This document shows, one piece after another, positions 18,069-27,673 of a stretch of DNA of 64,000 nucleotides. This DNA comes from Bradyrhizobium sp. ISRA430 (GTDB lineage Bacteria; Pseudomonadota; Alphaproteobacteria; Rhizobiales; Xanthobacteraceae). Position 1 is the stretch's first letter. Each line of letters begins with the position of its first letter. The stretch is from the NCBI RefSeq assembly GCF_029909975.1, contig NZ_CP094516.1, positions 6,922,501-6,986,500 of the forward strand, in the 5' to 3' direction. Both the position numbers and the translations under genes were made by a program. The notes under the pieces were generated by a model. It ran no database searches, was not told where the DNA came from, and was given only the letters and a program-made list of their open reading frames with translations.

Positions 18069-18399
18069 GATCGACCCGCTATTGGAAGCGGTCGCCAATA
18101 CGGCACGCGCAACCATCTTGCCGACAGCGTGGATCAACATACCGCCGCCATCGGCCGATGGCATTCGGTCGCAACGGCTTCGTGATGGACGAGAACTGCG
18201 CCTCAAATTATCTACGCACTGCCTCGGGCAGGAGCAACGCGGACCTCGCGCGGTGCTCGTCTACGCCCTGAAGGGCAATGTCATTATCGATAACAGCATG
18301 GGCTACGGTGTGGCCGGGCGGGCCATCCTCGACGTTGCCACGCGTGCATTTCTCGATGTCTCGTGTCAATTGAAGCAGGTTGGCCACGTTACGCCCTGA
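18040..18399 (+). CDS. Hypothetical frame after vgrG, possible displaced VgrG tail
   Basis: A 119-codon frame overlaps the vgrG end by 29 bases in the next frame. It contains a plausible strand pattern (RAVLVYALKGNVIIDNSMGYGVAG, then ILDVATRAFLDVSCQL) but no family I know. It may be the C-terminal extension of VgrG shifted by a small indel, or a separate small protein. The start is uncertain, and nothing like a ribosome site precedes the first ATG. Confidence 0.3.
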   Translation: MTAWRPAAREIDPLLEAVANTARATILPTAWINIPPPSADGIRSQRLRDGRELRLKLSTHCLGQEQRGPRAVLVYALKGNVIIDNSMGYGVAGRAILDVATRAFLDVSCQLKQVGHVTP

Positions 18400-18525
18400 C
18401 AGCTCGTTGTCACGATCGCGAAACGATGTCGTCGCTTGATGGTGCCGGTATCTGGACGACCGCGCAGCGCTGTGCCGTCAGATCGAGAAGGCTCGCGAGA
18501 GTTAGTAGCGGATACGCGGCGCTCT

Positions 18526-18541
18526 TGGCATGGATTTTGCG
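18526..18541 (+). promoter_or_regulatory. Sigma-54-like promoter upstream of hcp
   Basis: TGGCATGGATTTTGCG keeps the GG and GC at ten-base spacing and matches TGGCAY-N5-TTGC. It lies about 55 bases before the hcp start. No TGT-N10-ACA site was found in the 200 bases upstream, so the activator is unknown. Confidence 0.5.
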
Positions 18542-18594
18542 ATATTCCATCGCGCCGGTGCGTGCCGGCGTAGGTCAGAAAACAGGAGAGGAAA

Positions 18595-19107
18595 GTGTCG
18601 CTTGAAGCCTACTTGAAGATAAAGGGAAAGAAGCAGGGTGACATCTCCAAGGATGCTTCCAAGCCGGACAGCATCGGGCAGGTGGCCAAGGGTGACTCGG
18701 GTAAGCAAGGGAAGATCACCGTCGTCGCCTTCACCAGCGGCATCATCGTTCCACGCGACGCGACGAGCGGTGTAGCCACGGGCGCTCGCAACCACCGGCC
18801 GGTGCTCTTCACCAAGTTCTTCGATCGTGCCTCGCCGTTGCTATGGCAGGCGCTGGCAACGAACGAGGTGCTCGAAGATGTGGTTTGCGAGTTCTATCGC
18901 ACCGACCCCGGGGGCATGCCGCAGCCGCAGAACTTCTTCAAAATAAGCTGGAAGAACGCGACGTTAGTCAAAGGCAAGGCTTATGTACCGCTGACAATCA
19001 ATCCGAAGAACAATTTCTTTCAAAACATGGAAGACTGGTTGTTCACCTACAAAGAAGTGAAATGGGAGCACGTTCCCGGCAGCACCAGCGGCGAGGATAA
19101 ATGGTGA
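18595..19107 (+). CDS. hcp: T6SS tube protein Hcp (TssD)
   Basis: Hcp hexamers stack to form the tube expelled by the T6SS. The 170-residue product has the family start (AYLKIKGKKQGDIS), a HRPVLFTKFFDRASPLL segment near residue 67 and a VPLTINPKNNFFQNMEDWLFTY region near 125. The length is normal with a slightly long tail. The GTG at 18595 follows an AGGAGAGGAAA ribosome site. A sigma-54-like promoter lies just upstream, which would put Hcp under the same class of control as the tagH operon and vgrG. Confidence 0.95.
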   Translation: MSLEAYLKIKGKKQGDISKDASKPDSIGQVAKGDSGKQGKITVVAFTSGIIVPRDATSGVATGARNHRPVLFTKFFDRASPLLWQALATNEVLEDVVCEFYRTDPGGMPQPQNFFKISWKNATLVKGKAYVPLTINPKNNFFQNMEDWLFTYKEVKWEHVPGSTSGEDKW

Positions 19108-19961
19108 CAACCCCGCCAGGTCTGCAAAGCCAACGACGATGACTTGGTCCGAGGCGCCGAGAGGGCAATGGTGGATATATTGCACACATCGACGCGTCCG
19201 GGCCTTCGAAGTGGTCATGCCGGGTCTGCCTCATCGCAGTGTTTAGACACAACGAAGAGTGGGTAGATCGGTCCAGCCTTGCTTAACAGAATGTTGGATA
19301 AGCCTTGCAGCATTGGCTCCTATTGCCAATGGGTGCGGTGAGACCAGGTGGTTTGAGCAAGCCGGGCTCACATGCTTGCAGCTCGAACGAATTGTCCGAC
19401 GCACAACGTAGACACGCGGCAAAAATCCATCAATTCATTTGGTGGCTTTAGGATATCGCGGTGCATGAAGTCGATCGTCTTCGGACCGAAATGTCGCGCA
19501 CGGCACGAGGGGCCGCAATCGCGCTGTTGATCCTGCATCATGGCCGTGATTGACGAGCATGAGATGTGACTTGGGAGTCGGCACTCAACCGGCGGATCGT
19601 TCGTGGACCGCCTGACAGCTTAGCTCGATGACCGCGCTCCACGAAATGGGCAATTCCATTGCTTCTCTACGTTCCCACGTTTGCCGGATCGTTGGCCAAG
19701 GGCAGGTATCCTCAGTGCGCCTCATCAAGCGGACCATTCACTTGCTGCGCTTCGCTCCCAGGTTTGGCCAGTCGTCGCGGACAGGCCGAGACTCCGAGTT
19801 CGGTGACCGCGCTCAGCGAGGCGGGCGACATCTTTCTGCAGATCGCGACGGGCTTCAATGCCGCCGCGCGCGATCTGCAATAGGGAGCTCAGACGACGCC
19901 CCAGTTCGGCAGTTCAGCGGATCGCCGATCGCGCGTTAGGCGGGATAGCAGACTAGAGGAC
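19108..19961. other. Stretch without a recognisable gene
   Basis: About 850 bases. Forward frames at 19628-19939 and 19659-19883 are short, and neither is recognised. It separates the T6SS locus from the decayed E3 ligase on the other strand. Confidence 0.4.
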
Positions 19962-21599
19962 TCACCCCGTGACGTCGTTGTCCGGTAACAATAGCCTTTG
20001 CAGGCCGTGCTCTGCGAGCACCTTCTGCATGAGCTCACCCTTGATCTCGCGGAAAATTTCGTCGCGGATTCGGGCTCGGAGGGGCGGCTCGGCGTCGCTG
20101 GTCCGCTGATGATCAGCCAGCCATTGCGCCAATCGGCTCTCAAACTCCTCGCCCATCCGGTCTTCCATCGCAGCATAAGCGTCGGGTGCGATGCGGTTCA
20201 CCAGCGTGTCCCTGGGCTGCCGGAGGGTTGCCAGGAAATCGGCGAACTCCGCCGCCTCCTGGTTGCGCACGGACGTCTTAGCCGCGGCAAGATCGCCCTC
20301 GGTGACCTAGAAGACCCCACGAAGCGCATGTCCGGCGCGATGCGTCGTCCACGAAGGCGAGGTGACCTTTTCGCGCGCGATCCCCTCGAGCGCGACCAAG
20401 CGGAATATAATGTGGCCCTGCTGAAGGAGCTTGTCGAGATGCTCATTATAAGCTCCGTCCAGAACATCAGCGTTCACGCGTGCGTTTTGCATGCCATTCC
20501 AGTTCAACTTGATGCGATCCTCGCAGCTCTCGCTAGCTGCGACGGCCGCCTGGAGGAACTGCTCGCGCAATGTCGGGCTTCCCGCTGCCTGCCGCAGGTC
20601 TTCGGCCACCGCCTGCCGGAATGCGTCATAGTTCACGGTGTCCCGCAGCCTGTCGAGGAAGCGTGAATATTCCTCGGCTCCCGGCTCGTCGGCGAAGCTC
20701 CGCCAGATGCCGCCGCGTCCGGCTCGTCGACCCAATCCGCGACTGCCTCGGCCAGGAGCCGCTCCCGATCTTGTGCTGTTTCGTCGGGATCCGAGAAGAA
20801 CACGTTCGGGCCAGCATAACTCTCAGCCTTCGTGGCCGCCATCAGGTTGGTCCGCACCCGCGCAGGCAGCGGGTTATCATTCAGATCAACGAGGCAGCCA
20901 GAGCCGAGCTGCGTTAGCAGGGGCTTGGGTAGGCTGGTCAACCGATTGTTATCGACGTGCAGTTGACGGGGTCCTGCCGGGAGAGTCGCGGGCAGGCTGG
21001 TCAGTCGGTTCCCGCTGGCGCTGAGCAGCGTGAGGCCCGCTGGAAGCGTTTCGGGGAGGCTGGTCAGCTGATTGTTTGGGACATACAGGCGCTGGAGCCC
21101 GACGGGAAGGGGTTGCGGGCAGCCTGGTCAGCCGGTTGCCGCTGGCGCGAAGGCATTCGACGCTGGCCGGGAGATTGGTGGGCAGGTTGGCGAGCCAATT
21201 GTTTCTGGCGTGGAGGGTTTGCAGACCGCTCGGAAGGATATCGGGCACGCTCGTCAGCTGATTGCCGTCGATATTCAGGTGTTGGAGCCCCGCCGGGAGG
21301 GCCGCAGGCAAGGTGGTCAGGGACAGCAAGGAAAGATCCGGCCACGGCGGCTCATGGGGCGCTGCTTCCTGCCAAGCTTTCGTTCGTCTTACCGCCTCTT
21401 GCCGATTCTCATGGTCGCCCTGCACCGCTTCGGCCGCCCAGGCCTCAAGGATCTGGTCTTGCGACGATTCGCCTGGAGCCGGAGCCTCGAAGTAGTTCAT
21501 CGGATCGTCGGCGGCTGACGCCCGCGGCTCTGTCAAGGCCTTGCCCTTCTGCTCCGCGCGCTCCAACCTCTCTGATCCCCTTGTTCGGGAGTTTCGCAA
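19962..21599 (-). pseudogene. NopM-like NEL-domain E3 ubiquitin ligase, broken by frameshifts
   Basis: Read on the minus strand, the pieces line up in order as one type III effector of the NopM/IpaH family. There is an N-terminal region and leucine-rich repeats (20949-21599, LP..LP.GLQ.L.I.GNQLT.LP), then a linker piece (20633-20941, CLVDLNDNPLPARVRTNL), then the NEL domain core (20307-20735) with the catalytic Cys in SCEDR, then the NEL end (19962-20270, RDEIFREIKGELMQKVL). At least three frame changes separate them, so no full protein can be made. NopM-type ligases ubiquitinate host targets and affect nodulation. I see no tts box upstream. A separate NEL fragment lies at 59.5 kb. Confidence 0.85.
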
Positions 21600-21869
21600 G
21601 CCCTGCCAGCGCCCCGCTGGGCTTGTTCTGTGTTCATCAATGCCTTCTCAAGCAAGCAAATGCGCGACGACTCGTCTCCAACTCGATCGCTATCACCACG
21701 AATTGGTGATCACCGACGATTGATGAAGCAGGCGATCAAGGACCGCGGCCGAGCAGTTAGTGAGACGTCGTACGTCCGCACAACATCTGCGGCCGTCGCC
21801 GTGGTTGATGTTGTGAACGGGTTTCGTCACGCTCCTCGTTCTAGATCCGACCAGGTCAAACGGTGACTC

Positions 21870-22617
21870 CTAGAGCGTTTCACGTTTTAATTGAAGCGTA
21901 CCTAGCGTTTGCGAAGTAGTTTTTGCATTCGTCTGGCTGGATGGTTTGGATGAGTTCGCCAAGGTGTCGGCTGATCTCGTCGATGGTGCGTTTTTGGGCG
22001 GCGCGCATCCAGTGCTTGACCTTGGCGAAGGCCTGCTCGATCGGATTGAGGTCAGGTGAGTACGGCGGCAGATACCAAAGTCTGGCTCCGGCTGCCCTGA
22101 GGATGCGGCGGAGCGCAGTCGATTTGTGGCTGCCGAGATTGTCCATGATGACGACGTCACCAGGCTTCAACGATGGCAGCAGGATCTGCTCGACATAGGC
22201 GCGGAGGCATTCCCCGTTGATCGGCCCGTCGAATAGGCAGGGAGCCGCGAGGCGGTCGTAACGCAGCGCGCCCAGGAAGGTCATCGTGCGCCAGTGGCCA
22301 TGTGGCGCGAAGCCGCGAAGGCGAGCTCCTTTCGGTGCCCATCCGCGCAACGGAGCCATGTTGGTCTTGATCCAGGTTTCGTCGATGAAGACGAGGCGCT
22401 GAGGATCAAGGCCAGCCTGCCACGATCGCCAGCGTCGCCGTCGGCGGGCCACATCAACGCGGCCTTGTTCAAGAGCGAACAGCGTTTTTTTTGAACCGCA
22501 GCCCCTCGCGGCGCATGAACAGCCACACCGCATTATGCGCATCCAAAAGCGGACGAGCAACATTATTGCCTTGAACGTGACACTTTCATTGCGTTCAAGC
22601 CGCTTGATCACGTGCAC
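21870..22617 (-). mobile_element. IS630-family insertion sequence, incomplete
   Basis: The transposase frame 21880-22617 (245 codons) carries the IS630 DDE catalytic set: FIDETW, IMDNLGSHKS and PPYSPDLNPIEQ. The N-terminal helix-turn-helix part is missing. Before residue 50 the better-matching frame (VWLFMRREGLRFKK) is the neighbouring one, joined at a run of eight A residues at 22487-22494. That run is either a frameshift mutation or a programmed slippage site. The right end abuts the 3' end of the TPR gene at 22701, so the element is cut short there. Confidence 0.8.
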
Positions 22618-22700
22618 GATGGGTTCGAGCCTCTTGGCTATTGCCGTCCTCCCGCCGATCGGACTCGTCCGCGAGGAAGCACCAATCGCAGCTTCAGCAA

Positions 22701-24515
22701 TCAGCGACTTGCGCTCACCGCGATGCTGTGGGCGCGCGCCGCTTGGTCAATCGGTTGTTTGCGTAGCAGGGTCTCGAGGTGGCGCCGACCTTCGTCGATC
22801 GCGCCGGACCAATGCCCGAACCGTTCCTGCATGACAACTTCGAATGAAGGATACCACAGTGGCTTTCCGCCAGCCTGAGCCCAATACCACGGATAACCGC
22901 GCGGCACGAAAACCACGCCGGAAACGCCGAGCGCTCCGGCGATATGGACAGCGAAGCTGTCGGGCCCGACCACTGCGTCGAGATTGGCAATCGCTGCGAT
23001 CATTTCCGCAGGGCTCTCGATGTGCACGCCAGCATCGATCGGACGACTCCATCGCTTCATGTCATGCCGTTGCGCGCCACTCGTCAAACTGACAGGCGTG
23101 ACGGAGTTTGGAGTCGCAGCTGCGACTTGCTCCATCGATAGGCCGAGCGCGCCACCCTCCCACACGATGCCCACCAAAGGCCTTGCGAACGCAGCCAATG
23201 CATCCCGCCATTTGGTGAGCAGTGCGGCCTCGGGGCGCAGGTAGGGAATGCCATCGGCAATGTTGCGGGCGTCGGTCGGCAGAACGCGTAATAATGATTG
23301 CAGCGGCATAGCCGAGATCGCGGGGCTCGGTTCGTCCAAAATCACCTGCTCGGCGAGGTTGGTAAGAAGAGCCTGATGACGTGGCTGCGCGACCACATGC
23401 ACGTCTTGCGGGCTTGGCAGCCGACGCAAGAGACGAGCGAGTGCGATCAACTCAAGGGCGCCCATCGTCGGCGGCACGACTATCCGCCTCACAGGTGCCA
23501 AGGCGGACGGCTCGGGCGTCGGGAAGCGGCCGAGCGTCAGTTCAAGCGTCGTCTGCAAAGACTTCGCTGCGTCGTTCTCAGGTCGCATGTGCATGACGTG
23601 AGCGACAAGTGTGAGGGATTCGTCGAGCCGGCCAACGAGCTGTAGGACACGCGCCAGAGCAAGCGCGGCGACAGGATCCGATTTGCGAGAGCGCACGAAT
23701 TCCGTCAGTTGCGCAATGCCGCGGTCCACCTCACCCTTGGCAATCGTAACGCGGGCCAAGATTTCGCGCGCACCAACATTCGCGGGCGCATAGGCGAGCA
23801 GTTTCTTGCAGGTGGCCTCAGCTTGCGACCAGAGTCCAGTTGCGGCGCGGCAATAAGCCAGGTGCAAGAGCCCAGCTGTATCGAGCGGGGCGCGCAGATG
23901 CGCGCGCGCGGCAAGGCTGAGCGCCTCGTCGAGGCGCCCGCGTTCAAGCTTGAGCACCGATAAATTGCCCAGCGCATCGGGATCGTCCGGAGCAATCTCA
24001 AGCGCACGAACCAGGGCGGCTTCAGCCGCCGAGCTGTGGCCCAAGGCGAACTCGATGGCGCCAAGTTGAAGCAGCGCACGCGCATTCCTGGGCTCGTGGT
24101 GGACGACGGTCTCCGTCACCGCACGGGCTTCCGCAACCTCGCCGCGGCTCAGCAAGGCCTGAGCGAGCGCCAGCTTGATTTCCTCGTTGCGCGGTGCGAG
24201 AGCCGCCGCGCGTTCGAGGCAAATCACCGCCGCCTCAGCGCGGCCGAGCAATCCGTGGGCGATGCCGAGATTGGTGGTGAGACCGGCGTGTTCGGGGTAG
24301 ATGGTCGCAGCTTCAGACAGCATGTCGAAGGCAAACTCGATCCGCCGGCGCGCAAGCGCCAGTGTGGCCCTCGCATTGAGCGTATCGGGATCACTTGTGG
24401 TGGTGACCTCCTCCAGCAGCACCTCCGCCTCCTCCAGACGGCCGGCGGAGATAAACTCCTGGGCGGTTCTAACCCTCTCCTGCCAGGTCGGAGCCGACAT
24501 GCCAGTGGATAGCAT
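22701..24515 (-). CDS. TPR protein with a glycosyltransferase-like C-terminal domain
   Basis: The 604-residue product has about ten tetratricopeptide units in residues 10-340, such as AGLTTNLGIAHGLLGRAEAAV and ARALLQLGAIEFALGHSSAAEAAL. A domain of about 230 residues follows that looks like the Rossmann half of TPR-type GT9/GT41-like proteins (VGIVWEGGALGL, then VVGPDSFAVHIAGALGVSGVVFVPRGYPWYW). It is the last gene of a six-gene minus operon and starts six bases after the DUF3540 gene. TPR proteins in such T6SS tip operons are often loading factors; whether this one transfers sugar is unknown. Insertion of the IS630 element next to its end has not removed it. Confidence 0.75.
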   Translation of the reverse strand: MLSTGMSAPTWQERVRTAQEFISAGRLEEAEVLLEEVTTTSDPDTLNARATLALARRRIEFAFDMLSEAATIYPEHAGLTTNLGIAHGLLGRAEAAVICLERAAALAPRNEEIKLALAQALLSRGEVAEARAVTETVVHHEPRNARALLQLGAIEFALGHSSAAEAALVRALEIAPDDPDALGNLSVLKLERGRLDEALSLAARAHLRAPLDTAGLLHLAYCRAATGLWSQAEATCKKLLAYAPANVGAREILARVTIAKGEVDRGIAQLTEFVRSRKSDPVAALALARVLQLVGRLDESLTLVAHVMHMRPENDAAKSLQTTLELTLGRFPTPEPSALAPVRRIVVPPTMGALELIALARLLRRLPSPQDVHVVAQPRHQALLTNLAEQVILDEPSPAISAMPLQSLLRVLPTDARNIADGIPYLRPEAALLTKWRDALAAFARPLVGIVWEGGALGLSMEQVAAATPNSVTPVSLTSGAQRHDMKRWSRPIDAGVHIESPAEMIAAIANLDAVVGPDSFAVHIAGALGVSGVVFVPRGYPWYWAQAGGKPLWYPSFEVVMQERFGHWSGAIDEGRRHLETLLRKQPIDQAARAHSIAVSASR

Positions 24516-24520
24516 CTGCG

Positions 24521-25177
24521 CTATGCAACCGTGACGCGCTTGCCATCGAGGCGGAGATCCTCGCTCACCGCGATGACCTTGCTGTGCGCCATCTCGGAGG
24601 CAATGCCGGTGACCCTAATGGCCTGGGTTTCGGTCTGCAATGTGTCGATACGCTCGATCACCGCGACACGCTCGACCGCTTTTACCGTAAATTGCTCGGC
24701 GCTCGCTTCCTGGATCCGGGCTGAGCATCGGAAACGGTCCGCGATCAACGTGTAGAGCTTGCCGATCCAGGTGCCTTTGTCCGCGAGCACAGCGAGCAGC
24801 TTAGTCTGCAAATCGATACTGCCGGCACGCAAGGACAGGCGCTGGCGTGCGGCGATCGTGATGGTCTCGCACTCAATCGACATACTGCGCTCCCCGGGCA
24901 GGGAGACCATCCCACCATTGGGAGCCGTCCGCTCCAGCACAGTGACGATAAAGACTTGCTCCACGTTGGTGAAGAGCAGCACCGCGTCTTGTGGCATGGG
25001 CCGAACCAGGCAGCCAAGGGCGACCGTCGCCGTGTGACGGGCGCCAGCGACCTCGACTACGACCGCAGAGCCATCCTCGCTGACCGACACGACACGGGCG
25101 GTGTGATGCCCAGGCTCAAGCAAGCGCTCGGCCATCGCCAATATGTCGTTGCTTGTGGCACGGATCGGCATCGTCAT
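24521..25177 (-). CDS. DUF3540 protein, T6SS tip-module component
   Basis: A 218-residue protein with a beta-rich N-terminal half (VSVSEDGSAVVVEVAGARHTA) and a C-terminal half predicted to form a repetitive beta structure (SIECETITIAARQRLSLRAGSIDLQTKLL). It matches DUF3540 in my judgement by length and by partners. This family is found almost only with DUF2169, DUF4150 and pentapeptide genes of T6SS clusters. Its role is not established. Gaps to its neighbours are 18 and 6 bases, so it is in the operon. Confidence 0.7.
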   Translation of the reverse strand: MTMPIRATSNDILAMAERLLEPGHHTARVVSVSEDGSAVVVEVAGARHTATVALGCLVRPMPQDAVLLFTNVEQVFIVTVLERTAPNGGMVSLPGERSMSIECETITIAARQRLSLRAGSIDLQTKLLAVLADKGTWIGKLYTLIADRFRCSARIQEASAEQFTVKAVERVAVIERIDTLQTETQAIRVTGIASEMAHSKVIAVSEDLRLDGKRVTVA

Positions 25178-25194
25178 CCTTGTTCTCCAGCTCG

Positions 25195-26151
25195 CTACAT
25201 GAAATTTATCGACTTCTTTTGTATGACTTCCTCATTACCGGAACTGGACGTGATCTCAGCTTTTCGGCTCACAAGCTTGTACTCTTCCGTGTTCGACTGT
25301 CCCTTTCTCAATTCTTCTTCTGATTTGGATACGCTGGTCTTGCAGAATTTGATGTCGCGACCGACCGACTTGAAGTCTTCGACAGGAGCGAGTTTGAAAT
25401 CGCTTGTCCTGAGAATCTTGGTGTCGCTGTCAGCCGACTTGAAATCGGGTCCAAAAACACACTTGGTCGAATTTCCAATCACTTGCTTGACGTCGTGTCC
25501 CTCGACGATGTCAAGTTTGTTGCCGGTCGTCATAGAGTTCATATCACTGAGATTGACCGAACATTCTCGCGAGATCTTGAAGGTGAACGCTTCTCCAAAG
25601 AACATGCTGACGTTCTTGGCCATCGTCAGCGTGGTAGCTGCGCCTCTCATGCAGGTGAATTTAGTGCCTTGAAACAATTCCTTGGTGTCGCCCATCGTCT
25701 GCTTTTCCGAGTTGCCAACGGTCGTTTCCAGCTTATGGCCGTTGTTGATGAGCTTGACTCGGTTCGAGGCCGTCAGGATGATGTCCGCGGGCGTCCCATT
25801 AGCGCCAGCACTGATTGACACGCCATTCTCGGCGGAGATCTCATAAGTGCCTTTCGAGACCTGATGTTGGGAGTTGCCGTTCGTGACCTCCGTGGTCTGA
25901 CCGCGACCGATTTTGAGCAGCGCAGCGCCTTCAATGTTGGCCTGGAAGTCCTTATTGGTGAAGGCAAGTAAGCCGGCATTGTCGCTTTCATGTTTGCCGA
26001 TCGTAGCTGGACCTTCGCCAATAGTCGTTGTGAGACCAGTGACAAGTTTTTCTTCTTCGCCCGAATAAGAGCCCAGGCGCAGATAAGTTGACTTCGTCAG
26101 GGGAGAGGTCAGGCTGTCTGGAACGACCAGTCGCGTATAAGCATTTGGCAT
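25195..26151 (-). CDS. Hypothetical beta-repeat protein in T6SS tip operon
   Basis: 318 residues, not recognised as a named family. The middle (about 60-250) is rich in short strands with the pattern of VgrG/gp5-type beta-helices: repeated G-N-S and T-x-G-N steps such as VTNGNSQHQVSKGTYEISAENGVSISAG, KLETTVGNSEKQTMGD and KLDIVEGHDVKQVIGNS. This suggests a trimeric stalk-like fold. It lies between the PAAR-like gene and the DUF3540 gene and may act as the missing stalk for the short VgrG or as a carrier for the pentapeptide proteins. That role is inference. Confidence 0.55.
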   Translation of the reverse strand: MPNAYTRLVVPDSLTSPLTKSTYLRLGSYSGEEEKLVTGLTTTIGEGPATIGKHESDNAGLLAFTNKDFQANIEGAALLKIGRGQTTEVTNGNSQHQVSKGTYEISAENGVSISAGANGTPADIILTASNRVKLINNGHKLETTVGNSEKQTMGDTKELFQGTKFTCMRGAATTLTMAKNVSMFFGEAFTFKISRECSVNLSDMNSMTTGNKLDIVEGHDVKQVIGNSTKCVFGPDFKSADSDTKILRTSDFKLAPVEDFKSVGRDIKFCKTSVSKSEEELRKGQSNTEEYKLVSRKAEITSSSGNEEVIQKKSINFM

Positions 26152-26184
26152 GGCGGATATCCTAATCGGATGGCTGTCGGCACA

Positions 26185-26592
26185 TTAGCGCTGCGCCGTC
26201 AAACGGGTCTGAGAGGGTGATATCGAAAGTCCGAACGCGTTCGGGTTGGCGCCGTTCTGCTTCGTCGGCATCCCCGTTTTGCTTGCCGGTGACCCGCCGA
26301 TTGACAAATTGTCCGATCCCGCTTTGGCGCGGCCTGGACCCATGACAAGGCCAGAGATGACGCCGAGGGCCACACCTGCGCTATCACCCGTCGATGTCGC
26401 GCGCTCGGTCGTCATGTTGTGTGCAGGCATACACATGATCAGGCACCGAGACTGCGTAGGAATAGCCGTCGTGTTCATAGCGACGTTTGGATAGGGGGTA
26501 GGCACAACGGCGAGTCCGGCTGGTGTGTTGCAGACGTCGGGAAACGCTTGATCCTGCGCCGACATCGGGCCACTTGAATTGACAAAAGTCAT
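26185..26592 (-). CDS. DUF4150 PAAR-like spike-tip protein
   Basis: A 135-residue protein matching the DUF4150 PAAR-like family, with AFPDVCNTPAGLAVVPTPYPN near residue 16, NTTAIPTQ, then MCMPAHNMTTE near 53 and a glycine-rich centre. Such proteins cap VgrG as the sharp tip of the T6SS spike and carry cargo. It sits five bases upstream of nothing but its operon partners: the pentapeptide gene ends just before it and the 318-residue gene follows 33 bases later. Confidence 0.85.
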   Translation of the reverse strand: MTFVNSSGPMSAQDQAFPDVCNTPAGLAVVPTPYPNVAMNTTAIPTQSRCLIMCMPAHNMTTERATSTGDSAGVALGVISGLVMGPGRAKAGSDNLSIGGSPASKTGMPTKQNGANPNAFGLSISPSQTRLTAQR

Positions 26593-26596
26593 TTGT

Positions 26597-27673
26597 TTAG
26601 CTCACTCCATAGAGAGGGATGACGCGGCTTGCATCATAGAGTTCGGCGACGGCGCGTTCCGGCACAGTGTTTAAGACACTCCCATGCTGGGTCGCGAACC
26701 GACTGCCTTCGGTCGACGCGCAGTGAAAGTCAGTTCGCAGAAATCGCGAGCCGGAAAAATCGCTGCCGTCGACCATGGCGTGGTGCATCAGCGCATACGA
26801 CATGTCGGCGCAGGCAAACGAGGCGCGCCTGGCCGATGCACGTGTGAAAACGGCTGTTCCCAATTGAGTGCCGGAAAGATCGCAGCCGTCGAGGCGCGCT
26901 TCTACGAAGATGCAATGCGTCAAATCGGCATTGCGCAGCCTGGCGGCTTGCAGGTCAGCCCTGACGAACAGTGTGTTCGGGGCGGTCGCGCCGGAGAGAT
27001 CGGCGCCCACGAGGCTCGCGCCCGTCAACACGGAGCCGGACAGGTCTGTTCCGGACAGGTTTGCGCCTCTCAGCTTGGCACCGCTCAGATTCGCTCGCGC
27101 GAGCATCAGCCCGGAGAGATTCCGCTCCGACAGATCGCATTCGGAGAAATGGACCGTGTCGCAGCGCAGTCCCGTGAGCTGCGCACTACGCAAATCAGCC
27201 TGCGTTATGGCGGCGTTCGTCAGCGTGGCGTTGTCGAGCACGACATTGGCGAGGTCACAATCCATGAGAGCGCTTTGAGATAGGGTGGCCTTGCTCAGGA
27301 TCGTCCGGGCCAACACGCAACGCATCGCTGTCGTCTGGCTGAGCCGCGTTTCGCCGAAGTCGCTCTGGCCGAAATCTGATGTCATGAACGTCGACTGGGT
27401 CAAGCGCGCCCGCCGCCAGTCGGATCCGCCAGCGTGGCAATCCACAAATGTGCACTTGTCAAGGTAAGCATCGGCGAAGGAAGCGCCCCTGAAATCGCAG
27501 TCCTGAAACGTCATGCCGGTCAGGCGGGCACGCGTGAACTGGCTGCCGCGAAAAGAGGAACTCAGCACAACGCCATCGTTCAGGCGTAGTCCAGATAGTG
27601 TCTCGCCATCGAGGTTAGCTTTGCGTACGGGGAACTGATGGTCGATCGACTGCAATAAGAGATCAATTGACAT
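26597..27673 (-). CDS. Pentapeptide-repeat protein (T6SS tip module)
   Basis: 358 residues, nearly all in A(D/N)LXX pentapeptide repeats (ANLSGAKLRGANLSGTDLSGS and similar from about 35 to 335), giving a right-handed beta-helix. It has no membrane segment and no enzyme motif. The start overlaps the end of the DUF2169 gene by 11 bases, so the two are translated together. In related operons the pentapeptide partner lies between DUF2169 and DUF4150 genes; it may be cargo or a structural adaptor. Confidence 0.8.
   Translation of the reverse strand: MSIDLLLQSIDHQFPVRKANLDGETLSGLRLNDGVVLSSSFRGSQFTRARLTGMTFQDCDFRGASFADAYLDKCTFVDCHAGGSDWRRARLTQSTFMTSDFGQSDFGETRLSQTTAMRCVLARTILSKATLSQSALMDCDLANVVLDNATLTNAAITQADLRSAQLTGLRCDTVHFSECDLSERNLSGLMLARANLSGAKLRGANLSGTDLSGSVLTGASLVGADLSGATAPNTLFVRADLQAARLRNADLTHCIFVEARLDGCDLSGTQLGTAVFTRASARRASFACADMSYALMHHAMVDGSDFSGSRFLRTDFHCASTEGSRFATQHGSVLNTVPERAVAELYDASRVIPLYGVS

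Noticed and set aside
19169..19184. Possible sigma-54 promoter TGGTGGATATATTGCA
   Set aside because: GG and GC spacing is right, but the -24 element is poor and no gene follows.
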